The notes under the pieces: generated by a model
What the model saw: only the letters and a program-made list of their open reading frames with translations
Database searches by the model: none
What the model was told of the DNA's origin: nothing
Translations under genes and position numbers: made by a program
Part shown: piece after piece, positions 55,432 to 64,000 of the stretch
Position numbering within the stretch: the stretch's first letter is position 1
Layout: each line of letters begins with the position of its first letter
NCBI GenBank assembly: GCA_009602735.1
Contig: WELA01012911.1
Coordinates: 554,352 to 618,351, forward strand
From: Mesotaenium endlicherianum
Taxonomy: Eukaryota; Streptophyta; Zygnematophyceae; Zygnematales; Mesotaeniaceae
Length of the DNA: 64,000 nucleotides
Direction: 5' to 3'

Positions 55432-55443
55432 GCTCCGATACCA
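55432..55443 (-). promoter_or_regulatory. Primer-binding site of family E element
   Basis: Minus strand TGGTATCGGAGC directly after the LTR end …CCCCTTTCACA. Confidence 0.75.
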
Positions 55444-56141
55444 TGTGAAAGGGGAGAGGGTACGGGGAGTGCGTCCACACACACTCACGCACCCTCACCC
55501 GCGAGTGGGAGCGGGCACGAGGACCTTTCCTAGTTGCATACACAAGGTGGAGTGGCCTGGTGGTGTGCCACCCTTGCAAGAGAGAGAGAGAGTTACATGA
55601 GCGAGGAGTGGAAAAGAACTCACTTTATTAATACGAAGGTTAGACTAGAATAAGCTCCCTCTACTTCCTTGTGCTTCCCATTTATCCTTTAACTCTAAGT
55701 GTCCTCTCTAGCAAAGTACCTCCAGAACTTTCTCCTATGGCTCCTTCCATGTAGGTGACCTTGCCTAGTTGGACAAGCTAGCACACTCACACGCACACAA
55801 TCACACTCTAGAATATTCTACTACACAATCCACTAACTCCTCACGGAGTTTCTAGAAATTCCACGATCACTTTGGCACTCTACGTAATTGTACGTACTTT
55901 TTGGAACCCTCATGTATCAATGTCCTACTTTCTGAACTCCAACCAAAATTTTCGTCACTGGAGTTGTCCTTGTCACTAAATAGAATCTGTGACATTAAAA
56001 ACTCACTAGAAACTTCCAAAATTCACAACTATCTCAATACTTGTCTAAATGACTTGAAATAATAGCCAAAGTTCTTCTAAAATCACACTCTATGCATATA
56101 AAATACTAGAAAGAAACGAAGTACACTTTCATAACCTTACA
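55444..56141 (-). repeat. 5' LTR of a family E element
   Basis: On the minus strand it begins TGTAAGGTTATGAAAG (56141), like TGTAAGGTCATAGG at 3964, and ends CCCCTTTCACA (55444) next to the PBS; about 698 bp. The shared start, the shared GCATAGA…CTAGAGTG area and the shared end tie it to the LTR at 3964-4689. Confidence 0.65.
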
Positions 56142-58136
56142 ACCTAGATTAGCCAGTCCTCGTCCGATCCTGGGAGTCACTCCTCCCCATGACCTGTCCC
56201 TCCTATTTTCGCACTTGCTTAGGTTAGGTGTGTTGATGTCTAGCGTCCGCCGACGGTCACTTTTATGACACATGACACAAAGTCAAAAGCGTCTTACTTC
56301 CAAATAGGCTTTCGCCTAAGTTGAGAATTACAAATGAACAAATTCTAATTTGCAAAAATCACGTCTAAGCAAATCAATACACAATACCAAGTTTCAGAGA
56401 CTAGGACTTTTGCTTAACTTTCACAAAGTCACAGCTTCAATACTCTAAAACTATTGCACCTATGTCGGCCTAGCTTGAGCTCTTTGCTCAGAACCGCGCT
56501 TAAGACTTTCCACTGCTGGCTGGCTTTCTCAGCTTTTCACTGAGGACTTTACTTGTTAATTTTGCTCTTGCTATCTGCAATTCAACAACTGAGACTTCTG
56601 AGAATTTAGAAACTAACACAGCACTCACCATTGTATGTGCTCTTCACACGTTCGTGGTGTTTGGTCTTTATCTGCGCTAGAACCTTTAGCAAATTCTATC
56701 CTGCAAGTTTTCTACTTCTTTTAAGCGGACTCCGTTCTTTGGAACTCCTGAACTTCAACCTTTCTATGATACAATGAGAGAAAATCTCCTAAGCGTCGGC
56801 TTCCTGGCTCTCTTGTGGCCTTGGGAACTCTTTCTCCTTCGCGCTCTTTCTTCTCTTCTCCTTCCGCTCCTGTGCTCCCTTTTGCTTCTTGGCAGAAATG
56901 TGCGAGGCAAGAATGAGGCAAGTTTGTGCAAGGCTCGTGCCTTACCCATGCACCACGCACGCCATTCTCTCTTAAGAATTCCAACGCTTAGTCACAACGT
57001 ACAGCTTGTATGTGGTTCTTGCAGTTGTCCCTCGTGACAGCTTAAGTTATTTGACGTCATTTAGCATGCATGCACGCCTCGTGACGGTCTCGCGTGCCTA
57101 CTTAGCCTTGCGATCAACGTGCACGCCTATATAGCCTTAGAGCTTGTGTCGTCCGAGGTGGCTGCTTAAGTCGTGGCAGTCTCACCATAGGTCCATAGCT
57201 GAGGTGGATTTTTTACACAGCCTCGCGTGACTTGGTATTTACCAGGGTGGCTGCTCAGTCAGCGATGCCTGACTTGGCAGCTGCTGGTGCGGAGTATTTG
57301 CTGGTCCTAGCATGGTCAACTTTCCAGCGAACTTGGCTGTCAAACCCCACCCATCATCGAGTGTCGATTTTGACTTATCACAGTCATTGACTTTCAATGC
57401 TGACTACGCAAAGGTCAGTCAAATGGTCGGTGAGTCAACGTTGTTTCTCTGTACCTGGGCGGTCGAGACTTGCGTTACGCGTGCGGCGCCGTCAAATTGA
57501 TAATAGTTGCGACAGCTATTCATACATGTTATAATTCCGGCTTCACAAGGTAAAGCTGGGTCCTGACATTAAGTCGAGGGGCAAATTACCAAAGTAGCAC
57601 TCCAACTTTCGTTTATTCTACAAATAGCACTTCCAAGTTTCGATATTACAAAACTAGCACTCGCGCATGTAAGGCGAGTCCATGTAGGTTTTACGATCAA
57701 ATGACGTGCCACACGAATTCGCACGCAACCCTACCTGACACACCACTTCTCTCTTTCGTTTCCAAACTCGACAACCACCCCTTTTCCAACTGCCAAATTT
57801 CACGAACCAAACTATTTAAGGACGCCCAAAAATTGGTCCACATGTATTTTCGTGTCCTATTTCTTGCGCCTTTATTTTCTAACCCTATATTTTCTTGAGA
57901 GACTATATTCATCGCATTCTTTGCTATTTCAGGTAAGAATGTAATTACAAGTAGCTAATTGTAGCGACTGAGTCAAGTGGTTAGTTACTATGGCACATTG
58001 CCATTGAGGTTGCCTGTGGCTATCCTTTCCTATTTGTAAGCATGTTGCACCTATTTTAACTGCGCATCCATGGGAACATTCCTCACGTCCTACATTTAAC
58101 CGCCACTCCAACTTTTGTTTATTCTACAAATAGCAC
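56142..58136. other. Noncoding stretch with a short direct repeat
   Basis: No convincing coding region. CACTCCAACTTTCGTTTATT-type sequence plus CTACAAATAGCACT occurs at about 57598-57633 and again at 58104-58136, the second copy ending at the start of LTR D. Confidence 0.5.
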
Positions 58137-59452
58137 TATAATGAATCAGTTCATTATTTATTTGATTAATTGCATATATAAATATAACATTAAATAAGTG
58201 TTATGTCTATATACTCACATGTGCGAGTTCATCTAAATGAATGAATGTCGATGTAATTCGAGTTTACTTACTTTGTCAAAAAGGTCAGCAAGATGATTTT
58301 TGTACCATAGTGTAGTTTGCTGACTTTGTTGAAAAGGTCAGCAGGATGACTTTTGTATCATAGTGTAGTTTGCTGACTTTGTTGAAAAGGTCAGCAGGAG
58401 GTTTTTTGTATCATAGTATAGTTTGCTGAGATTTATATATCAGTTATATATAGGATATAATATCAGTAGGTTGACATATAGCAAGCTCGCTTGATATTAG
58501 TCAATATACTTAGCTTCAGTACGCTGAGGATCGACATATTCATTTAGATTGTTATTTGTAGATTAGCACATGTGACCGAAGTATACTGAAAGTCGGGAGG
58601 TCGACTGAGATTTGGTAAACCGATGTCCTACCAGTATGGTTAACTCCTGGGTAGGCGGAGCCGTCATCAGTCAACTGAACAGTTAGGACTTCAGTCAACC
58701 GACCAATTAATATGGTCGTCATACCTAGATCCGTGGGTCCCAACTTAACGGGTTTCCCACAAAACGGCGCACCTTGCGCCGTGGTCAACCAGGTGGTCAC
58801 TAGGTACATAGCAGGCTGGCATCTCGTGGTCCCTCATTTTGGACAGTAGGCTTTACAGTCGGATTTCTACTTGCATGGGATCTGTGCACTTTTTGGGTTC
58901 GTTCTAATGACCAGCCTTCACAAAAATTGCCATGGTTGCTTCGTTTGCGCTTCAAACGGAGCAAACTAGGACTTTTCGAAAAGGGCTTGTCAAGATGTAT
59001 CTGTTGCCATTAAGTTTGCTTAATTTGGAGTAGTATTGACAGAGTTATGCCCTCTGACATTTCGGGGTCACACAGCGGACAGATTCCATGGTTTTTGCAC
59101 CTAAGTCAGTGGGATGTGTTTGAGCTACTTTATGGTCATCTGAATGAGAGCGCCTTTGCTATTCAGTCCCCTGATGTTTTGTATGTGCTTACATATGCTT
59201 GTATGCCTGGTAGGCAAGAGGTCATGAGTTTCTAAAGGAGAAGCTCTAGTCCTCAAGCTCGCCTCTTTCTTGTGCCTTGTATTCGCGTGCAACTATGGCA
59301 CACTACGATAAGTGAGTCAAGGGTTATAGATGAGTAAACAAAATTCATTTTAAGGGCGAAGATCGCTCCGTGATTTCACACGCTTCCGCCTATCTCTGAT
59401 CTTTTATTTATATATGAAATATATTAATCTTAAATAAGCAAGATTCATTTCA
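58137..59452 (+). repeat. Long divergent LTR (D), related to family A
   Basis: Starts TATAATGAATCAG (family A has TGTAATGAATCAG) and ends AAGATTCATTTCA followed by a PBS (59454-59465), about 1316 bp, nearly twice the family A LTR. A block at 58618-58690 (CCTACCAGTATGGTTAACTC, GGGTAGGCGGAGCC) is homologous to the inner family A LTR. The first base of the TG end is mutated or the boundary is off by a few bases. Confidence 0.65.
58268..58432 (+). repeat. Three ~53-bp tandem repeats inside LTR D
   Basis: Three units of the form TTGTTGAAAAGGTCAGCAGG … ATCATAGTGTAGTTTGCTGACT, diverged by a few substitutions, in what would be U3. Confidence 0.88.
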
Positions 59453-59453
59453 G

Positions 59454-59465
59454 TGGTATCGGAGC
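59454..59465 (+). promoter_or_regulatory. Primer-binding site after LTR D
   Basis: TGGTATCGGAGC, one base after the LTR end. Confidence 0.78.
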
Positions 59466-59891
59466 TAAGTCCTTCTTGAATGTCCGTGCTCGTCTTCTTA
59501 GTCTCAGGAGGTAAGTGTGTGACGCTTACTTGTGTGGTATGATGAGTCTAGGTGGAGCTTGGGGAAGTGTATGATGTAAAGCATTGCACATCCTGTCCAG
59601 GATCCTTCCACTTGCTCACCTAGTGTGTCTCCGGGCTCAATGTACTATGCGACATACTAACTCGACTTTCCTAGCCTCTTGTGTACAGATCCACGCATGG
59701 AGAAGCCTAAAGTGGAGGCGTGATGGAGGAGGTGTCTGCAAGCACCAAGGGCAGCCTCAAGGGAGTTGCATCATAGCAAGCTGGATATGACTCATTTACC
59801 TCACTTGATCATAGTCGTTGTGTGTTGTTATATGCAATCCACGGCTAGTATAGAGAGGGGTGTGCATTCCAGCGGTGCTAGAGAACTTGTT
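59466..59891 (+). other. Leader remnant of element D
   Basis: No gag motif is visible. Cut on the right by a family A LTR fragment starting about 59892. Confidence 0.4.
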
Positions 59892-60157
59892 AGTCTCTTG
59901 TACAGCTTACTGTGAGAGATCTGAATCCAAGGCGAGAAGCCATTGATACGCACTGTCTTCTAACCTTGCTTATGTATGAGTTTACTGATTTGCATCATTG
60001 ATGCTAGTTTACTCGCATTTGACTTACGAGTATTATTCACTGCTAGTGTATTGTCCTTTGCCGTTAAACCCGTTAACGAAAATACTATAAAGATTACTTG
60101 CTGATATAAAGATCTTTATTAATTGTCAATCGCCTATTGGTAAGGCGATTCATTTCA
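59892..60157 (+). repeat. Family A LTR 3' fragment
   Basis: From CTCTTGTACAGCTTACTG to GCGATTCATTTCA; only the last ~265 bp of the LTR. Confidence 0.82.
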
Positions 60158-60158
60158 G

Positions 60159-60668
60159 CAGCGAACTGCCACGATACACATCTAAGTGTGATATGCTAGA
60201 TGAATGGCCAGATGACATCCCTATGATACATGGCGATTCGGGATGATGGGAGATGGCGGTGGATTTGGTTAACCGAGGTCCTATCAACGTGGTTAACTCC
60301 CGGGTAGGCGGTGCCATCGCACTGGCCGTTGAACAGTAAACTCATTCCATGTACATATGCTAGGCATTGCTCTCGAGTTCGGCATTCAAAAACGAGGCCA
60401 ACTCTCTTGTACAGCTTACTGAGAGAGATCTGAATCCAAGGCGAGAAGCCATTGATACGCACTGTCTTCTAACCTTGCTTATGTATGAGTTTACTGATTT
60501 GCATTATTGATGCTAGTTTACTCGCATTTGACTTACGAGTATTATTCACTGCTAGTGTGTTGTCCTTTGCCGTTTAACCAGTTAACGGAAAATACCATAA
60601 AGATTACTTGCTGATATAAAGATCTTCATAAATTGTTAATCGCCTATTTAGTAAGTCAATTCATTTCA
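60159..60668 (+). repeat. 5' LTR of A3, 5'-truncated (family A)
   Basis: Begins inside the LTR (GCAGCGAACTGCC), lacks ~200 bp of U3, and ends TCATTTCA before the PBS. The tandem LTR-LTR junction at 60157/60159 resembles that at 5041/5042. Confidence 0.85.
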
Positions 60669-60669
60669 G

Positions 60670-60681
60670 TGGTATCGGAGC
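60670..60681 (+). promoter_or_regulatory. Primer-binding site of A3
   Basis: TGGTATCGGAGC, complementary to the 3' end of an initiator-Met-type tRNA as in many plant LTR elements. Confidence 0.88.
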
Positions 60682-60702
60682 AGTTATCACAGTCTTCTTT
60701 GT

Positions 60703-62181
60703 ATGGTAAGGACAAGGTCTCAAACTAGCAACTCCCGAGACATGGAGAACCAGGATAACGAGAATGTCAAAAACCAGGCGGAAAGCCATGTAGCGGGAAC
60801 CCGTACCTATTCTGAAGCAGTAGCAGATACTGCAGCTAGAGAGGCTGCAGATGAGGCAGCTGCTATTGCCGCAGTCGCAACACAGCAAGCTGAGGAGGAG
60901 AGATCCAGATTAGAAGCTGAACAAGTAGCAAAGGCCGCTGAAAATACAAAAAGGAGGGAAGGACAGCCAGCTGACGAGCGCACTGTTGAAGAACTTATGG
61001 CATCAAGGGCCAATGTTCTGAACCCACCTCCTGCTGCACAATTCAATGTACCCCTAGGTCAAATACGTGACCGGCTGAGTGCGGCAGGAATTGCTGCTGC
61101 AGGAGCGAGAGGGATTGTTGAGGACACTACTCAGCGAGTAGATGCCAATGCTGCTGCTGCATTTGCTGGACTACCACTCCAAAGTGTAGACTTGGGAGCG
61201 TTGTTCGTTCAGATGCAGTCGCAAATGGCGACCATGTATCAGTCCCAGCAGGAGGACAAAAGAATCATAATGTCCCTACTGCAGAACAAAGACCAACTGG
61301 GGTCTCAAACCACTAGTGGTGGTGGCCGAGGGCCTAGTAAGCTCAAGCCGAAACCTCCCCAGGAATATGATCCTGAGGGAAACAGAAAATATTACCTGAT
61401 CAAGTTTCTCGCGGATGTTGAGCAGTGGCTGGAGAACTACCCAGAACTGCAAGATTACGAGAAGGTCAGGCACACCGGTGCGCTACTGAAAGGCAGTGCC
61501 GCAGACTGGTGGCTTTACTGGAAGGAAGAGCGTAAGGCTCGGCAACTCGGTGACCCTACGTGGGTAGAGTTTGTCGAGAAGTTGCATGAGAAGTTTGATG
61601 TCATCAACCAGCAGGAGAAAGCTATTTATGCGATGATCTCCCTGACACTGAAGCAGACCACTTCAGTTGCTGAGTTTGCTCAAAAGTTCCAAGAGAACAT
61701 GATGAAGCAGCCAGATTTGCCAGAACGGTATAGGATAGCATACTTCAGGTATGGCTTGAAATCCGAGGTCTCTGGTCATTTTGCTGAGAAAAAGTATGAA
61801 AAACTGGCAGACTTGATCCAAGATGCTGACGCCTGGGATCAGCAGCAGTTCAATCACAAGCGCCAGAGTAACGCTTTGGTGTCTAAGATTGTCAAAAAGC
61901 CCCACGGTTCCTACAATGCAGTTGAAGGAGACCAGGCTGAGGATAATCAGGGTGATGAATATGAGTATGAGTACAATGCTATTCAGTCTAGAGGTAGAGG
62001 TGGTCCCTCTCGAGGTGGCTATGGAAGGGGTGGTGGTAGGACTAAGCCGAGACCAGCCTCAGCAAAATCTACTTGCTACCATTGTCAGCAGAAAGGCCAC
62101 TACAGAGAACAGTGTCCGGTCAAGCACCTGCCTAAGGTCGAGAGAAAAGACCAGCCTTTAAAAGACAGCAACAGTCAGTAA
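60703..62181 (+). CDS. Family A gag, intact
   Basis: 492 aa, ATG 22 nt after the PBS to TAA 62179-62181, no internal stop. The first ~130 residues are Ala/Glu/Arg-rich coiled coil (AAREAADEAAAIAAVATQQA). The capsid region carries KFLADVEQWLENYPEL, GSAADWWLYWKEE, FVEKLHEKFDVI, LKQTTSVAEFAQKF. An RGG-like patch (SRGGYGRGGGRTKP) and one CX2CX4HX4C knuckle (CYHCQQKGHYREQC) lie near the C-end. Gag forms the virus-like particle and binds RNA. It is the best-preserved product of family A in the window; it could still act in trans although its own pol is broken. Confidence 0.92.
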   Translation: MVRTRSQTSNSRDMENQDNENVKNQAESHVAGTRTYSEAVADTAAREAADEAAAIAAVATQQAEEERSRLEAEQVAKAAENTKRREGQPADERTVEELMASRANVLNPPPAAQFNVPLGQIRDRLSAAGIAAAGARGIVEDTTQRVDANAAAAFAGLPLQSVDLGALFVQMQSQMATMYQSQQEDKRIIMSLLQNKDQLGSQTTSGGGRGPSKLKPKPPQEYDPEGNRKYYLIKFLADVEQWLENYPELQDYEKVRHTGALLKGSAADWWLYWKEERKARQLGDPTWVEFVEKLHEKFDVINQQEKAIYAMISLTLKQTTSVAEFAQKFQENMMKQPDLPERYRIAYFRYGLKSEVSGHFAEKKYEKLADLIQDADAWDQQQFNHKRQSNALVSKIVKKPHGSYNAVEGDQAEDNQGDEYEYEYNAIQSRGRGGPSRGGYGRGGGRTKPRPASAKSTCYHCQQKGHYREQCPVKHLPKVERKDQPLKDSNSQ

Positions 62182-62198
62182 TCCAGTCTACTGACTGT
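62157..62198 (+). promoter_or_regulatory. -1 ribosomal frameshift signal between gag and pol (family A)
   Basis: Slippery T TTA AAA in gag phase at 62157-62163, a 7-nt spacer (GACAGCA), then a perfect 10-bp hairpin: ACAGTCAGTA (62171-62180), 8-nt loop, TACTGACTGT (62189-62198). The gag stop TAA (62179-62181) sits in the hairpin. The -1 frame is open from before the heptamer into protease. Confidence 0.87.
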
Positions 62199-64000
62199 GA
62201 GGATGCTAGAGATAGTGAGTCGTCACTAGCTGCCCTCGTAGCAGGTATTATGGGTCCTGCTGAACTGGATTCACTATGCATGCCTGACAAACAGATAAAG
62301 GAGACCATCAGCAATATAGACGTCCAGAGAGTGCACACTCTGGATGCTCTTGTTCCACCTGATGTCCAACATTTCTTTGCTACGTCAGGAGAACAATGCG
62401 AAAGTCAGGAAAAGACAGTCCCCCCTATCCTACTGCATTGCATGATTGCAGGTAGGAAGGTGAGGGCATTTGTTGACGGAGGGGCGTCACATACTTTTAT
62501 CCACAAGGACTTAGTTAAGCGGCTAAGGCTGCCTACTGTCACCCAAGGGAATAGAAAAATATTCCTTGGAGATGCCTCAAGTATCCCGGGAGAAGTTATA
62601 ACCAAGCCTATTGAGGTCCAACTAGGTTCTGGCAATGCAATTCTAACTGAAACGCTTACATTTAAGGTACTCAACACTGGCTTTTATGATCTCGTGCTAG
62701 GCAGGTCCTGGCTCAATAGACATCAAGCTGAAGTGTGTTGGAGCAAAAGTACAGTTAAAGTGAGAGGAGCCAGTGATGGGTAGACTAACTTGGCACCCAC
62801 CAGTGCTCTTCCTCTTGTCCTGTGTGGATGGCAACTGAAGAAAAAGAAGAGGCTTCCAGAGGGATGCAAGTTGCTGAATGCAATGGAGTTCTTCAAAAGC
62901 TGGAACCAAAAGGAGGACAGAATGTTCTGTCTGTTGCTAAGAGAGGTACCTCCTCAACCTGAAGAAGTTGTTGAGAAAAAGGTAAGCCCTCCGGAGCACC
63001 CTACTGCTGCAAAAATTGTTGCTCAGTACACGGATGTATTTAATATGCCTCCAGGACTACCCCCTAAGAGGGAAGTAGATCATAGGATTGATTTATAACC
63101 TGGGAGTCAACCACCCTCGCAACGCACTTATGGCTTGTCTTATGTGGAGAGCGAGGAGTTGAAAACACAAATTGCAGAGCTTGAGGTGTTCAGTAAGATA
63201 GATCTCAAGAGTGGTTATCATTACATCAGAATTGCTGAGGGGGATGAACACAAGACTGCCTTCCGCACACGTTATGGACACTATGAGTTCAACGTGATGC
63301 CATTTGGACTGACTAATGCTCTTGCGACCTTCATGGGTGCTATGAATGACATTCTCAGACCTTATTTGGATAAGTTTGTGCAAGTCTTCCTCGATGATAT
63401 TTTAATTTTCTCTAAAGATGAAGCTCAGCACATTGAACACTTGAAGACAGTCCTGGACACTTTGAGAAAAAATCACTTATATGCTTAAATGAGCAAGTGT
63501 GATTTCTTTACGGAAAGTATTGAGTTCTTAGGCCACATTGTCAGCAAAGAAGGCATCAGTGTGGATCCTAAGAAAGTCCAGACCATAAGGGACTGGCCAG
63601 TACCACAGTCTGTCTCTGAAGTTATATCCTTCCTCGGGTTGGCTAATTACTATAGGAGATTTATTGAGAATTATTCTACAAAGGCCAGTAAACTGACTGA
63701 CCTTACTAAGAAAGACATAGGGTATGTGTGGGGGGAAGAGCAGCAGGCTGCCTTCCAGACCCTTAAAGATGCTCTTTCTTTTGCCCAAGTGCTAGTCGTG
63801 TATGACCCCAGCAAACCTGTGCAGGTGGTTACTGATGCTTCTGACTTTGCCATGGGTGCTATTTTGTTGCAGCCTGCTGACAAAACCACAAAGGATGGTA
63901 AGGTACGGCAGGAGTGGCATCCTGTTTTGTACGAGTCTATGAAATTTAATCCAGCGGAGATTAATTACTCAGTGCATGATAAAGAGCTGGTAGCTATCAT
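62163..64000 (+). pseudogene. Family A pol (protease, RT, RNase H start), A3, continues past window
   Basis: One frame, -1 to gag. The protease has AFVDGGASHTFIHKDLV (Asp-Gly-Gly-Ala in place of Asp-Ser-Gly) and FYDLVLGRSWLNRHQ. RT motifs: [37 protein letters not shown] (intact, unlike A1/A2); then RNase [12 protein letters not shown] and [12 protein letters not shown] at the edge. Lesions: TAG 62781-62783, TAA 63096-63098, TAA 63486-63488, and an in-frame loss of ~60 RT codons at about 63177, which removes the fingers motif present in A1 (KKKNGSMRMCVD). It cannot make active RT. Confidence 0.88.

Overview
This looks like nuclear DNA of a streptophyte (green-lineage) eukaryote. My best guess, by inference only, is a charophyte alga such as Chara. 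Three intron-containing host genes sit in a sea of Ty3/gypsy LTR retrotransposons. The host genes are: a MOS1/BAT2-N-domain protein (+, 7772-16477, seven exons traced); an ARF1-type small GTPase locus (+, 18134-20009, five exons, with a 1-nt frameshift and a G3-motif Asp-to-Tyr change); and a plant-type trehalose-6-phosphate phosphatase (-, 27099-21083, eleven exons, all phases compatible, 351 aa). ARF and TPP are convergent. There is no sign of operons, CRISPR or prokaryotic genes.

Retroelement layout, left to right: an intact gag reading frame running off the window start (1-1814, -); a 3' piece of a chromovirus with its LTR (family E, 3038-4689); fragments of family A LTRs (4690-5648); the host gene block (about 7.7-27.1 kb); a solo family A LTR with 5-bp target duplication (29019-29718); a decayed gypsy element whose polyprotein joins a C5-methyltransferase-like tail, RT/RNase H, integrase and a PHD finger (33822-30055, -); a tangle of family A LTRs (33823-36022); family A element A1 (-, 35306-49275), split by a complete nested element of family B (41463-47810, TSD CTAGC); an internally deleted, oppositely oriented copy A2 (+, 49276-53038); a family E 5' LTR with primer-binding site (55432-56141, -); a divergent long LTR D (58137-59452, +); and family A copy A3 (+, 59892 to window end) with intact gag.

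The most notable points are as follows. (1) The methyltransferase-like/PHD gypsy element would pair a DNA-methylation writer relic with a chromatin reader, and the lesions I could call in it are all C:G-to-T:A. (2) Families A and B each carry a textbook -1 ribosomal frameshift module between gag and pol: slippery heptamer, 7- or 10-nt spacer, then a perfect hairpin that contains the gag stop codon. (3) Family A has an extra unrecognised coiled-coil ORF between the chromodomain and the 3' LTR, in the position where env sits in retroviruses, preceded by a conserved ~350-bp noncoding spacer. (4) A1 and A2 lie head to head as a giant inverted repeat and share the same broken RT motif.

There is one assembly gap of 825 N (44281-45105) plus single Ns at about 43607 and 45662. 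All identifications are from reading translated motifs; no database search was possible.
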